From contig JADGCQ010000038.1 of NCBI GenBank assembly GCA_015228925.1, positions 1-33,097 of the forward strand: a stretch of 33,097 nucleotides of DNA, written 5' to 3'. Position 1 is the first letter of the stretch. Each line of letters starts with the position of its first letter. Positions 16,128 to 22,707 of this stretch are shown piece after piece. The notes beneath the pieces were generated by a model, which saw only the letters and a list, made by a program, of their open reading frames with translations, was not told where the DNA came from and ran no database searches. This stretch comes from Magnetococcales bacterium. GTDB lineage: Bacteria > Pseudomonadota > Magnetococcia > Magnetococcales > UBA8363. Both the position numbers and the translations under genes were made by a program.

Positions 16128-16375
16128 AGCGAAATCGGGGGACACCATCCCTATTCCCCTTGTGATCCCATGATCCAATGGCACTTAGATAACAGTATAT
16201 CCAAGTAATTACATATGTATACGAGCCTGATCTCGTGGCAAGGTCAACCTGAGCGAAATCGGGGGACACCATCCCTATTTCCCTTGTGATCCCATGATCC
16301 AATGGCACTTAGATAACAGTATATCCAAGTAATTACATATGTATACGAGCCTGATCTCGTGGCAAGGTCAACCTG
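16128..16375. repeat. Two tandem 124-bp units
   Basis: Units 16128-16251 and 16252-16375 are equal in length and differ at a single base that I can see (ATTCCCC against ATTTCCC). Each contains, in order: a full GGGGACACCAT repeat; TGATCCCATGATC; the IS4-type end CAATGGCACTTAGATAA (16176-16192 in unit 1); AACAGTATATCC, like the second repeat type; the palindrome TACATATGTA; and a short ACGAG-CTCGT hairpin. No gene lies in the block. Confidence 0.85.
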
Positions 16376-16381
16376 CGGCGC

Positions 16382-16446
16382 ACGGGACACCATACCTATT
16401 TCCCTTATGGCTATAAATTAAATCGGTATGGTGTCCCCCGATTCTC
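16382..16446. repeat. Inverted pair of GGGGACACC-type repeats (hairpin)
   Basis: GGGACACCATACC (16384-16396) and GGTATGGTGTCCC (16425-16437) are perfect 13-base inverted arms around a 28-base AT-rich loop. This closes the repeat field just before the DUF2442 stop and is a BIME-like pair. Confidence 0.75.
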
Positions 16447-16462
16447 CGACTCTGGCGCGATC

Positions 16463-16765
16463 TCATGGAACCGTTTCCCATGGTGTGGAGCGAGCAGAGG
16501 GAGAAGTGGGGGTTCCCGCCGGACCGTCAACAGGAACACTCTCCAGATAGAGGGTATCCCAACTGAAATCCTGATCATGGGGCCAAGTTACATAGCCCGA
16601 CACGACCCGCACGCGGCGAAAGTAGATGGGATCACGCAACTCCCGAAAAATTCCCTTATCCAGATAGGGTGAGACATCGAAACGCCTGCGTTCTCCGTTG
16701 GCAAAGGCCAACACCAGGGCCTGGTGTTCCTCCGGTTCCACGGCAACGACCTTTGGATTGCTCAT
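16463..16765 (-). CDS. DUF2442 domain protein
   Basis: This is a 100-residue protein. Residues 1-82 carry the DUF2442 pattern: VVAVEPEEHQALVLAFANGE, RRFDVSPYLDKGIFREL, FRRVRVVSGYVTWP, then DFSWDTLYLES. The last 20 residues are Pro/Ser/Thr-rich and unlike the family. GAGG precedes ATG 16765. It lies 7 bases after the DUF4160 stop on the same strand. The DUF4160/DUF2442 gene pair is widespread and often found among toxin-antitoxin genes; a toxin-antitoxin role is a prediction, with DUF2442 more like the antitoxin. Confidence 0.85.
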   Translation of the reverse strand: MSNPKVVAVEPEEHQALVLAFANGERRRFDVSPYLDKGIFRELRDPIYFRRVRVVSGYVTWPHDQDFSWDTLYLESVPVDGPAGTPTSPSARSTPWETVP

Positions 16766-16772
16766 GTTTGCC

Positions 16773-17042
16773 TCACTTCAACGGGTCAATGGGAAATACT
16801 TGATTTCCTTCCATCGCCAATTTCCAATCAGCCATCAATTCATCACGATGGAGTTCAATCCAAGCCTGGACAAGGCGAATCTTTTGCCTGGGCAACTCAC
16901 CAGCCAGAATCTCTCCGTCCTCGATACCGAACACAGCGTTCATCTCGCCATATTCCGCATGAATATGGGGAATATGGTGCTGCCTGGCATCGAAAAAGAA
17001 CATGCGGATGATCAATCCGTAAAACATCGAAATAACGGGCAT
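16773..17042 (-). CDS. DUF4160 domain protein
   Basis: The 89-residue protein is a near-complete DUF4160. It starts MPVISMFYGLIIRMFF, has the family signature HHIPHIHAEYGE (22-33), then FGIEDGEILAGELPRQ and the helix WIELHRDELMADWKLA. ATG 17042 has AGGAGGAG nine bases upstream, so longer readings of the frame into the next gene are not needed. It is transcribed with the DUF2442 gene downstream and lies 46 bases after the RAYT stop. Its activity is unknown. Confidence 0.87.
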   Translation of the reverse strand: MPVISMFYGLIIRMFFFDARQHHIPHIHAEYGEMNAVFGIEDGEILAGELPRQKIRLVQAWIELHRDELMADWKLAMEGNQVFPIDPLK

Positions 17043-17088
17043 AGGGTGAATCTCCTCCTGGGATGAACCCGGTACAGCTTTCAGGAAA

Positions 17089-17763
17089 TCAGGGGAGTGG
17101 AAGCGTATTTGCCCCTTTGCGACCTGCTTTTCTGGGAGCCAGAGGGCGTTGAAGCAAAGATTCCAATCGGGCAAGGAACACAGAATCCCCCAACGGACGC
17201 CCGGTTCTTTCATGTTGTCGCACAACTTCCGAATCTTCTTCGGAGATGCTTTTGGAAAGGAAGGTGCCCCAATCCCCCACCCGTGTCAACAGGGGAGAGG
17301 TCTTAACCAGCATGTCATCCTTGCCGACAAGGTGGGCCTGTGTGCTGCTCCAAGGATAATCCGAGGGATCTTCAACGATGCGAGCCTGTACCGGGTTGAG
17401 TTCCACATAGCGCGCTGTCGTGAGAAGGTGCGCTTCATCCATGGGGAAAGAAGCAAACCGCCCCTGCCAGAGATGTCCGCGCCATTTTTCGCGAAAGTTG
17501 ATATGCCGGGTGTAACGCCTGTGGGCTTCTCCGATGGCCTTCCGCAACCCCTCTTCGGACCTGGGCACGGCGATCAAATGAACGTGGTTTGGCATAAGGC
17601 AGTAGGCCCATACCTCTACTCCCATACGTGCGCACCACTCTGCCATCAATTCCAGATAGAGTCGATAGTCATCCTCTCGGAAAAAAGTCTGCTGTCGCCG
17701 ATTCCCCCTCTGGGTGACGTGATGAGGTTCTCCAGGAATGATCACACGCGCAAGTCGAGGCAT
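17089..17763 (-). CDS. RAYT: REP-associated Y1/HUH transposase
   Basis: The 224-residue single-domain protein is of the Y1_Tnp (TnpA_REP) type. It starts MPRLARVIIPGEPHHVTQRG. The HUH metal motif is MPNHVHLI (H60, H62), followed by GLRKAIGEAHRRYTRHIN, HLWQGRFASFPMDE and LTTARYVELNPVQA with the candidate nucleophile Y119. The C-terminus (RTGRPLGDSVFLARLESLL) is the usual RAYT tail. These enzymes cut single-stranded DNA at REP hairpins. ATG 17763 is chosen by homology; no good Shine-Dalgarno is visible. Repeat copies with core GGGGACACCAT lie on both sides (16382-16446 and 17793-17828), so they are the likely substrate. Function is intact by motif. Confidence 0.9.
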   Translation of the reverse strand: MPRLARVIIPGEPHHVTQRGNRRQQTFFREDDYRLYLELMAEWCARMGVEVWAYCLMPNHVHLIAVPRSEEGLRKAIGEAHRRYTRHINFREKWRGHLWQGRFASFPMDEAHLLTTARYVELNPVQARIVEDPSDYPWSSTQAHLVGKDDMLVKTSPLLTRVGDWGTFLSKSISEEDSEVVRQHERTGRPLGDSVFLARLESLLQRPLAPRKAGRKGANTLPLP

Positions 17764-17792
17764 GTAATAATGATAACACCATTTTATCGCCA

Positions 17793-17838
17793 CACAAGGG
17801 AAATGCGTATGGTGTCCCTCGATTCTCCCTCGATTCTT
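17793..17838 (-). repeat. GGGGACACC-type dispersed repeat upstream of the RAYT
   Basis: On the minus strand GAGGGACACCATACGCATTT (17820-17801) runs into CCCTTGTG. Its start (AGAATCGAGGG) is duplicated at 17828-17838, the same partial doubling seen at 19009-19076. It begins 30 bases upstream of the RAYT start. Confidence 0.7.
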
Positions 17839-17868
17839 AGGCGTCACCAGATTCAATCAAACAATATT

Positions 17869-18252
17869 TTATGGACATTTTGAACGATGTCTGTCCATAA
17901 AATATTGAACAAGACCGATAGGAGCGGCTTCTGGCATTATTTTTTGATTTAAACGACTCCAATCAATTAAATCCTGTATAATCATTCCAGTACTCATATT
18001 CTTGTTTAAACAGGCATAGAATGGTGGCCGATTTGGTAGCTCAGAATTAGCAGATAAAATTACAGAAACACCGATTATCATTCCACGACAATAACCCGCC
18101 CCTACACCGTCCTTTTGTTTACATGCTTCTACTAATGCCCCTGTAGACTCGTGCGATAAAGATGCAGCCAAGGCGTCCTTATAAAGAGATAGAAATGATA
18201 ATGCGCAACACAATGAAATTGTCACAAAATTATTACAATTTAGTTCTTTCAT
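17869..18252 (-). CDS. Rap1a/Tai-like immunity protein
   Basis: The 127-residue protein has a signal peptide to about residue 30 (LCCALSFLSLYKDALAA). The mature part matches the Rap1a/Tai pattern: GALVEACKQKD, GAGYCRGMIIGV, FYACLNKNMSTGMIIQDLIDW and a final FMDRHRSKCP. The mature part has four cysteines (44, 55, 81, 126), as for two disulfides. Family members neutralise type VI secretion amidase effectors in the periplasm, though many Rap1a-like proteins stand alone. No effector or T6SS gene is in the window. AT-rich and probably acquired. Confidence 0.7.
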   Translation of the reverse strand: MKELNCNNFVTISLCCALSFLSLYKDALAASLSHESTGALVEACKQKDGVGAGYCRGMIIGVSVILSANSELPNRPPFYACLNKNMSTGMIIQDLIDWSRLNQKIMPEAAPIGLVQYFMDRHRSKCP

Positions 18253-18459
18253 TGGTAACCTGCTCTCTTTGTTCTTACATTTGGATAGGTTCGGAATATG
18301 TCAATGAAACCGAAAGACATGTTTATAGATTAATATCATAGGCTCGTTTCGGTCAATGGAACATATGCATTTAACAAGAATTTATTTGGTTTTTTGTCAT
18401 GCGTCCTTGGACTTAGCATTTCTACTCCCAGATTTGGCAGATATAATTATTGGTAGCGC

Positions 18460-18753
18460 TCAATTGGAAAGCTTACACCATGCATAACCAATAATGTATA
18501 CAACAAATCCGTAGATTATAATTGTTAGTATGTATTCTGCAAACGAATTAATATCTAATCGTATAAAGAATTTTGTCAAAAGTTGCATCGTGACAAACAA
18601 GACAGCCCACGCCAACCACTTCCTGCCGCAATCTCCTGGAGTAACAGCCTCGCCTTTAACTGTAATGAGTTTATACATTCCATACCCAATGACAGATGAA
18701 ATATCATAAATTGCTATTGATGTTGTTAGCACGTTTCCAGTGTCGATTAGCAT
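18460..18753 (-). CDS. Small membrane protein, unknown
   Basis: The 97-residue protein has likely helices at about 5-29, 47-66 (WLAWAVLFVTMQLLTKFF) and 72-92 (EYILTIIIYGFVVYIIGYAW). It ends CKLSN. No family is recognised. The Shine-Dalgarno is weak. AT-rich, same strand as the Rap1a-like gene but 207 bases upstream of it; the gap shows no gene. Confidence 0.5.
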   Translation of the reverse strand: MLIDTGNVLTTSIAIYDISSVIGYGMYKLITVKGEAVTPGDCGRKWLAWAVLFVTMQLLTKFFIRLDINSFAEYILTIIIYGFVVYIIGYAWCKLSN

Positions 18754-18810
18754 GATTAAATCTGTAAAGTTTGTTGTTATGTTTTGAATTCCAGAATCTG
18801 ATTGGAATTC

Positions 18811-18963
18811 CGGTAGAGTAGAGAACTAGCGTGCCAACTGTAGGGGGGGGACGGTAGCATGTTTTCCATATGGCTTTCGCCATGGGCCTAAGACCGCCTC
18901 CCGTGATCGCATTTCCAGTTCCCCCTCATCGAACCGGACGTGCGGGTCTCCCGCATCCGGCTC
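18811..18963 (-). mobile_element. Group II intron 3'-end remnant (domain V)
   Basis: On the minus strand a 33-base hairpin at 18963-18931 (GAGCCGGATGCGGG then CCCGCACGTCCGGTTC) has the length and sequence of group II intron domain V, including the GAGC start that holds the catalytic AGC triad. About 90 bases further is CTCTACTCTACCGG, ending near 18811, a plausible 3' intron end. No intron-encoded reverse transcriptase or 5' part is in the window. The upstream bases reach only to a dispersed repeat at 19009, so this is a fragment. Confidence 0.65.
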
Positions 18964-19008
18964 TCGGACAAGACATCACGCTAACGCACGCAGAAAATTA
19001 CGTCGCGC

Positions 19009-19076
19009 AAATCGGGGGACACCATCCCTCAAATCGGGGGACACCATCCCTATTTCCCTTGTGATCCCATGATCCA
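19009..19076 (+). repeat. Doubled GGGGACACC-type repeat
   Basis: A partial copy (19009-19030) and a full copy (19031-19076) are in tandem, sharing AATCGGGGGACACCATCCCT exactly. The full copy continues to TTGTGATCCCATGATCCA, the same as the 124-bp units at 16128. The following 19077-19238 shows nothing recognisable. Confidence 0.8.
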
Positions 19077-19238
19077 GTTTATGGCTTTCGAGACACCACC
19101 CCGGTTCCTCTCACCTACCAAACGCAAAACAAATCATCCGGGAATCATGCCATCATGTGGATGTATCATATCAATATTCAAGTCAAAAGAAAAAATCAAA
19201 AGCGAAGCATGGAAATCTTTTGGTTGAGAGTCAAAACC

Positions 19239-19258
19239 CTGGGGAAAGAATTCCCCAG
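19239..19258 (-). terminator. Hairpin after the PemK-type toxin gene
   Basis: CTGGGGAA and TTCCCCAG are perfect 8-base arms with a 4-base loop, 16 bases past the toxin stop. On the minus strand it is followed by GGGTTTTG. This fits a short rho-independent terminator, though the T run is only four. Confidence 0.5.
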
Positions 19259-19273
19259 ACCCCTTCTTTTCTT

Positions 19274-19630
19274 TCAATAGTTTTTCTGGATCAGTAATCG
19301 GGTCAAACCTGCTTGGACCACTTCAGCATCGACAGACGAAAGTTGTCCCAATGTACTCCGAACCAGCCGATGGTCGAGGGTAAAGAGTTTAAAACGCACC
19401 TTGGATGGAGCAGGTAAGCCAGCGGCTGTAAGATCGGTCAGGGGGCAGTCCAGTGGCCAGGGCGGGTTCTCCAGCGAGGTGATCATGGCCATGACCGAAT
19501 GACCGGCAGGGGTGTTGAATGCAACATGATCGGAAAGTACCAAAGCCGGTCGGTTTTTTGTGGCGTTGCGATCCGTAAATGGAAATGGTACGCGAACCAC
19601 AGAAAAACGGTCAAAGATCACGGTAGGCAT
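19274..19630 (-). CDS. PemK/MazF-type toxin
   Basis: The 118-residue protein, about the usual MazF length, is a likely mRNA-cleaving toxin. The fold's motifs are visible: FSVVRVPFPFTD at the first strands, NRPALVLSD (R and P of the active loop), SVMAMITSLEN and KVRFKLFTLDHRLVRSTLGQ, whose conserved strand ends in the LGQLS pattern. ATG 19630 (MPTVIFDRF) overlaps the antitoxin end by 20 bases, so translation is coupled; ATG 19636 is equally possible. The antitoxin gene lies upstream, the usual order. Confidence 0.85.
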   Translation of the reverse strand: MPTVIFDRFSVVRVPFPFTDRNATKNRPALVLSDHVAFNTPAGHSVMAMITSLENPPWPLDCPLTDLTAAGLPAPSKVRFKLFTLDHRLVRSTLGQLSSVDAEVVQAGLTRLLIQKNY

Positions 19631-19841
19631 CCTCATCGGCAGCACTGGACCATTCGGAGAGCGTCCCTTCAACGGCACGCAGGTATTCAATATCCATGGG
19701 TAGCACACGACGCACCTTTGCCGTGCCATCAGTGTCAACTTCCCATGAAATCAGATCACCGGCAGCGACGTGTAGAGCCGCACGGACGTGCTGCGGAATC
19801 GTGGTTTGACCTTTGGCCGTGATTTTGGCAACCGTAAGCAT
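19611..19841 (-). CDS. AbrB/MazE-like antitoxin
   Basis: The 76-residue protein has the SpoVT/AbrB swapped-hairpin DNA-binding part: MLTVAKITAKGQTTIPQHVR, LHVAAGDLISWEVDTDG, KVRRV. An acidic tail follows (SEWSSAADEDAYRDL), the likely toxin-binding end. ATG 19841 has AGGAGGAG just upstream. It probably represses its own promoter with the toxin, as such pairs do; no operator is identified here. Confidence 0.88.
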   Translation of the reverse strand: MLTVAKITAKGQTTIPQHVRAALHVAAGDLISWEVDTDGTAKVRRVLPMDIEYLRAVEGTLSEWSSAADEDAYRDL

Positions 19842-19961
19842 TATTCTCCTCCTGTAGGAAAGCATTACTTCCTTACTTTACTGCGAATATCCATGCAGGT
19901 CAAGCAAGCTCCTGATGACCTATTCTCCACCCTGTTACGTTGCAAGCCCTTGGACACCTGG

Positions 19962-20219
19962 CTACCCCAAACGGATTTTCATAATCAATATAATAATCAT
20001 AAGAATAAACGTCACGGCATTGGCGATAATGATGGGCCAAGCCTGTAATACAATGCCGTAGACCATCCACAAAAATACCCCCAAACTGGACATGGCATAC
20101 ATCCACAACGAAATCCCCCGTGTATCACGAGTTTTAAAGGTTCGGATCACCTGCGGGACCAAGGCAAGGGTGGTGAACAAAGCGGCCATAAAACCAAGCA
20201 GTGACACAGCACTTATCAT
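19962..20219 (-). CDS. SemiSWEET (MtN3/PQ-loop) sugar transporter
   Basis: The protein has 85 residues with three membrane helices, the length of bacterial SemiSWEETs that work as dimers. The PQ-loop is clear: TLALVPQVIRTFKTRDTRGI, followed by SLWMYAMSSLGVFLWMVYG and the last helix ANAVTFILMIIILIM. I prefer the start ATG 20219 (GGGGAG nine bases upstream); ATG 20240 adds seven residues. It is divergent from the glycosyltransferase genes. Sugar or disaccharide exchange is the family role; the substrate is not known. Confidence 0.88.
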   Translation of the reverse strand: MISAVSLLGFMAALFTTLALVPQVIRTFKTRDTRGISLWMYAMSSLGVFLWMVYGIVLQAWPIIIANAVTFILMIIILIMKIRLG

Positions 20220-20361
20220 CAACCCAAACTCCCCATGCATGGCTCAAGAAAAAACAGCGATCACCGCGTCTGCTTCAAAACGACAGACCCTTCACAAGAA
20301 CCCCTTGGAACTGTGTGGCCAGTGGTTTACTTCAACCCACAATTCCGCCTATCCTTGGGTC

Positions 20362-21558
20362 ATGAACATCCTCACCTTCACAACGCTCTACCCCAGTGAC
20401 AGCCAGCCCAATCACGGCCTGTTCGTGGAACACCGTATCCGTCACGTCGCCGCCAGTGGACAGGCAACCATCCGCGTTCTCGCCCCGGTGGCATGGTTTC
20501 CATCCACGGATCCCCGTTTTGGCAACTACGCCGCCTTGGCCCGTACCCCCAGGCACGCGCAACGTCATGGTCTGATCATCGACCATCCCCGCTATCCCCT
20601 GATCCCAAAAATCGGGATGAACCTGACCCCATTCACCATGGCGGCAGCCATGATCCATCCTCTTCAAAAAATCATCGATGAAGGCTTTGATTTCCAACTC
20701 ATCGACGCCCATTTTCTCTATCCCGACGGGGTGGCGGCGGCATTATTGGGGCAATGGTTTCATAAACCCGTGGTCATGACAGGCCGTGGAACCGATATCA
20801 CCCTAATTCCCCAATACCCCATCCCACGGCAAATGATCCGCTGGGCCTGTAAACGCTCCGCCGCCGTGATCACCGTGTGTCAAGCCCTCAAACACGCATT
20901 GATCCCCCTGGGAATCCCCGATCAACAGATTCGGGTACTGCCCAACGGCGTCGATCTGGAATTGTTCCAACCCCATGACCGTACCATGGCACGACGCGAA
21001 CTGGGGGTGGACGGGATGACCCTGCTCTCGGTAGGTCATCTGGTCCAGCGCAAAGGCCACGATATTCCCATCCGCGCCTTGACACAATTACCAAACACCC
21101 GCCTCATCATCGCGGGGGGCGGCGGCACCTTTGAAGATGACGCCGAAGCGGCCTTGAAACAATTGGCACAAGACCTTGGCGTCGCCCACCGGGTTCACTT
21201 TGCAGGGGCCGTTCCCCAAACCCGGCTGCCGTTGTACTATTCCGCCGCCGATATCCTGGTGCTGGCCTCTGCCCGCGAAGGGTGGGCCAATGTCCTCCTG
21301 GAAGCCATGGCCTGCGGACTCCCCGTCATCGCCTCTTCGGTATGGGGAACCCCGGAAGTGGTCACGGCTCCCGAAGCGGGAGTCTTGATGACGGAACGTT
21401 CGGTGGCGGGTTTGCTCGACGCCTACGCACGCTTGACGGGTGCCATGCCCCAACGTCCCTTGACCCGACGCTATGCCGAACAATTCTCCTGGGATAAAAC
21501 AACCCAGGGCCAAATCCAACTGTTTCAGGAAATTCTGCAATCCAACGGCAAAAAATAA
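20362..21558 (+). CDS. GT4 glycosyltransferase
   Basis: The 398-residue GT-B fold enzyme begins MNILTFTTLYPSDSQPNHGL, typical of GT4 enzymes, with a glycine-rich acceptor part. The C-terminal half has VLPNGVDLELF (192-202), SVGHLVQRKGHD (223-234), LIIAGGGG (248-255) and the retaining GT4 nucleotide-sugar motif from E306 to E314 (EGWANVLLE). Starts further upstream exist in frame (for example ATG 20239), but none has a good Shine-Dalgarno and the homologous part starts at 20362. The next gene overlaps its stop by one base. Probably polysaccharide or glycoconjugate synthesis at the inner membrane face; the sugar is unknown. Confidence 0.87.
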   Translation: MNILTFTTLYPSDSQPNHGLFVEHRIRHVAASGQATIRVLAPVAWFPSTDPRFGNYAALARTPRHAQRHGLIIDHPRYPLIPKIGMNLTPFTMAAAMIHPLQKIIDEGFDFQLIDAHFLYPDGVAAALLGQWFHKPVVMTGRGTDITLIPQYPIPRQMIRWACKRSAAVITVCQALKHALIPLGIPDQQIRVLPNGVDLELFQPHDRTMARRELGVDGMTLLSVGHLVQRKGHDIPIRALTQLPNTRLIIAGGGGTFEDDAEAALKQLAQDLGVAHRVHFAGAVPQTRLPLYYSAADILVLASAREGWANVLLEAMACGLPVIASSVWGTPEVVTAPEAGVLMTERSVAGLLDAYARLTGAMPQRPLTRRYAEQFSWDKTTQGQIQLFQEILQSNGKK

Positions 21559-22649
21559 TGGGCATGATCAAACAAACTTGGTGGCAATTGGGGCATTGGC
21601 TCTCCAATGAAATCAAAGGACGACGCCATCGGAAAATCCATTTTATCACCGATTCCGCCAACTGGTCCTTCAAATGGGATGCCCACTACATCACCACCGG
21701 CCTCAGCGAACGTCTCAACGCCGAAGTCCCCACCCTGACCACCCCCTGGCATCTGCGCCACCAAGTTATCCTGTTTGGCAACCGCTATCCGTGGTTCTTT
21801 GGACCCAGGCAACGTCTGCACCGATCCAATACCCTGTTTCTCACCTGGTTTCATGGCGACCCCAGCGATCCCGGAAATAACATGCAGGCCATGTTCAATC
21901 AACTGCCACAAGCCTTCGATCCCATAGAAAAGGTGGTCGTCACCTGCACCATTTCCCGCAATATATTGCGCAACTGTGGCGTTGCCGACGAAAAACTGGT
22001 GACCATCCCCCTGGGGGTGGATCTTAACCACTTCCGACCCGCCACCCCGGAAGAAAAAAAACAAATCCGAGCCAAATTAAATATCCCCGATCCAGTCTTT
22101 TGCATCGGTTCCTTCCAAAAAGATGGCAACGGATGGGACGACGGATCGACACCCAAAACAGTCAAAGGACCAGACATTTTCCTGGATACCCTCGCCAAAG
22201 TATCCATCCCCAAGGACCAGCTTATGGTGTTGCTCACCGGACCGGCCAGGGGATACATTAAAAAGGGTCTGGATCGACTGGGCATTCCCTGGCGTCACCA
22301 TTTCCTGGATGACTATCGGGATATCGTCCCGTGTTATCAAGCTTTGGATGCCTATCTGATCAGCTCCCGCGCCGAGGGAGGCCCCAAAGCATTGCCAGAA
22401 AGTTGGGCCTGTGGCATCCCCATCGTCTCCACACGGGTGGGTATGCCCGCCGATTACATTCAAACCGGGATCAATGGATTTCTCACCGATATCGAAGACA
22501 GCGATACCCTGGCCAAATCCCTGGATGCCCTGTATTTTCAACCTGACATCGTTCAAAAATTTCGCGCAGAAGGACTCATCGCCGTGCTACCGCTGGATTG
22601 GAATACCATCGCGGAACACTATTACCAAATGATCAAAAATTACCTCTGA
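21558..22649 (+). CDS. GT4-like glycosyltransferase
   Basis: The 363-residue protein starts on ATG 21558, sharing one base with the previous stop (TAATG), a sign of coupling. HFITDSANWSFKWDAHYI at the N-terminus and IPLGVDLNHFRPATPEE (150-166), IGSFQKDG (183-190), LMVLLTGPARGY (222-233) and the EX7E motif E273-GGPKALP-E281 mark a GT-B, GT4-like enzyme. It differs enough from its neighbour to use another acceptor. Together with the first GT and the following PaaK-like gene it forms a probable surface-polysaccharide operon. Confidence 0.85.
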   Translation: MGMIKQTWWQLGHWLSNEIKGRRHRKIHFITDSANWSFKWDAHYITTGLSERLNAEVPTLTTPWHLRHQVILFGNRYPWFFGPRQRLHRSNTLFLTWFHGDPSDPGNNMQAMFNQLPQAFDPIEKVVVTCTISRNILRNCGVADEKLVTIPLGVDLNHFRPATPEEKKQIRAKLNIPDPVFCIGSFQKDGNGWDDGSTPKTVKGPDIFLDTLAKVSIPKDQLMVLLTGPARGYIKKGLDRLGIPWRHHFLDDYRDIVPCYQALDAYLISSRAEGGPKALPESWACGIPIVSTRVGMPADYIQTGINGFLTDIEDSDTLAKSLDALYFQPDIVQKFRAEGLIAVLPLDWNTIAEHYYQMIKNYL

Positions 22650-22707
22650 ATAAACCCTGGAACCGCCATTGCCCCAACCATCCTCCCAATATTCTGGAAA
22701 ACCGCAC

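Noticed and set aside
15906-16208. Open frame of 100 codons across the repeat field
   Set aside because: It consists of translated repeat units (GGHHPYSPCDP occurs twice) and has no Shine-Dalgarno or conserved protein signal.
16128-16375. CRISPR array
   Set aside because: The repeats are 124-bp tandem units without short constant repeats and variable spacers, and no cas gene is present.
18870-19064. Plus-strand open frame of 64 codons rich in Pro and His
   Set aside because: It lies opposite the intron domain V remnant and runs into the dispersed repeats. Such frames are common false genes over group II intron ends.
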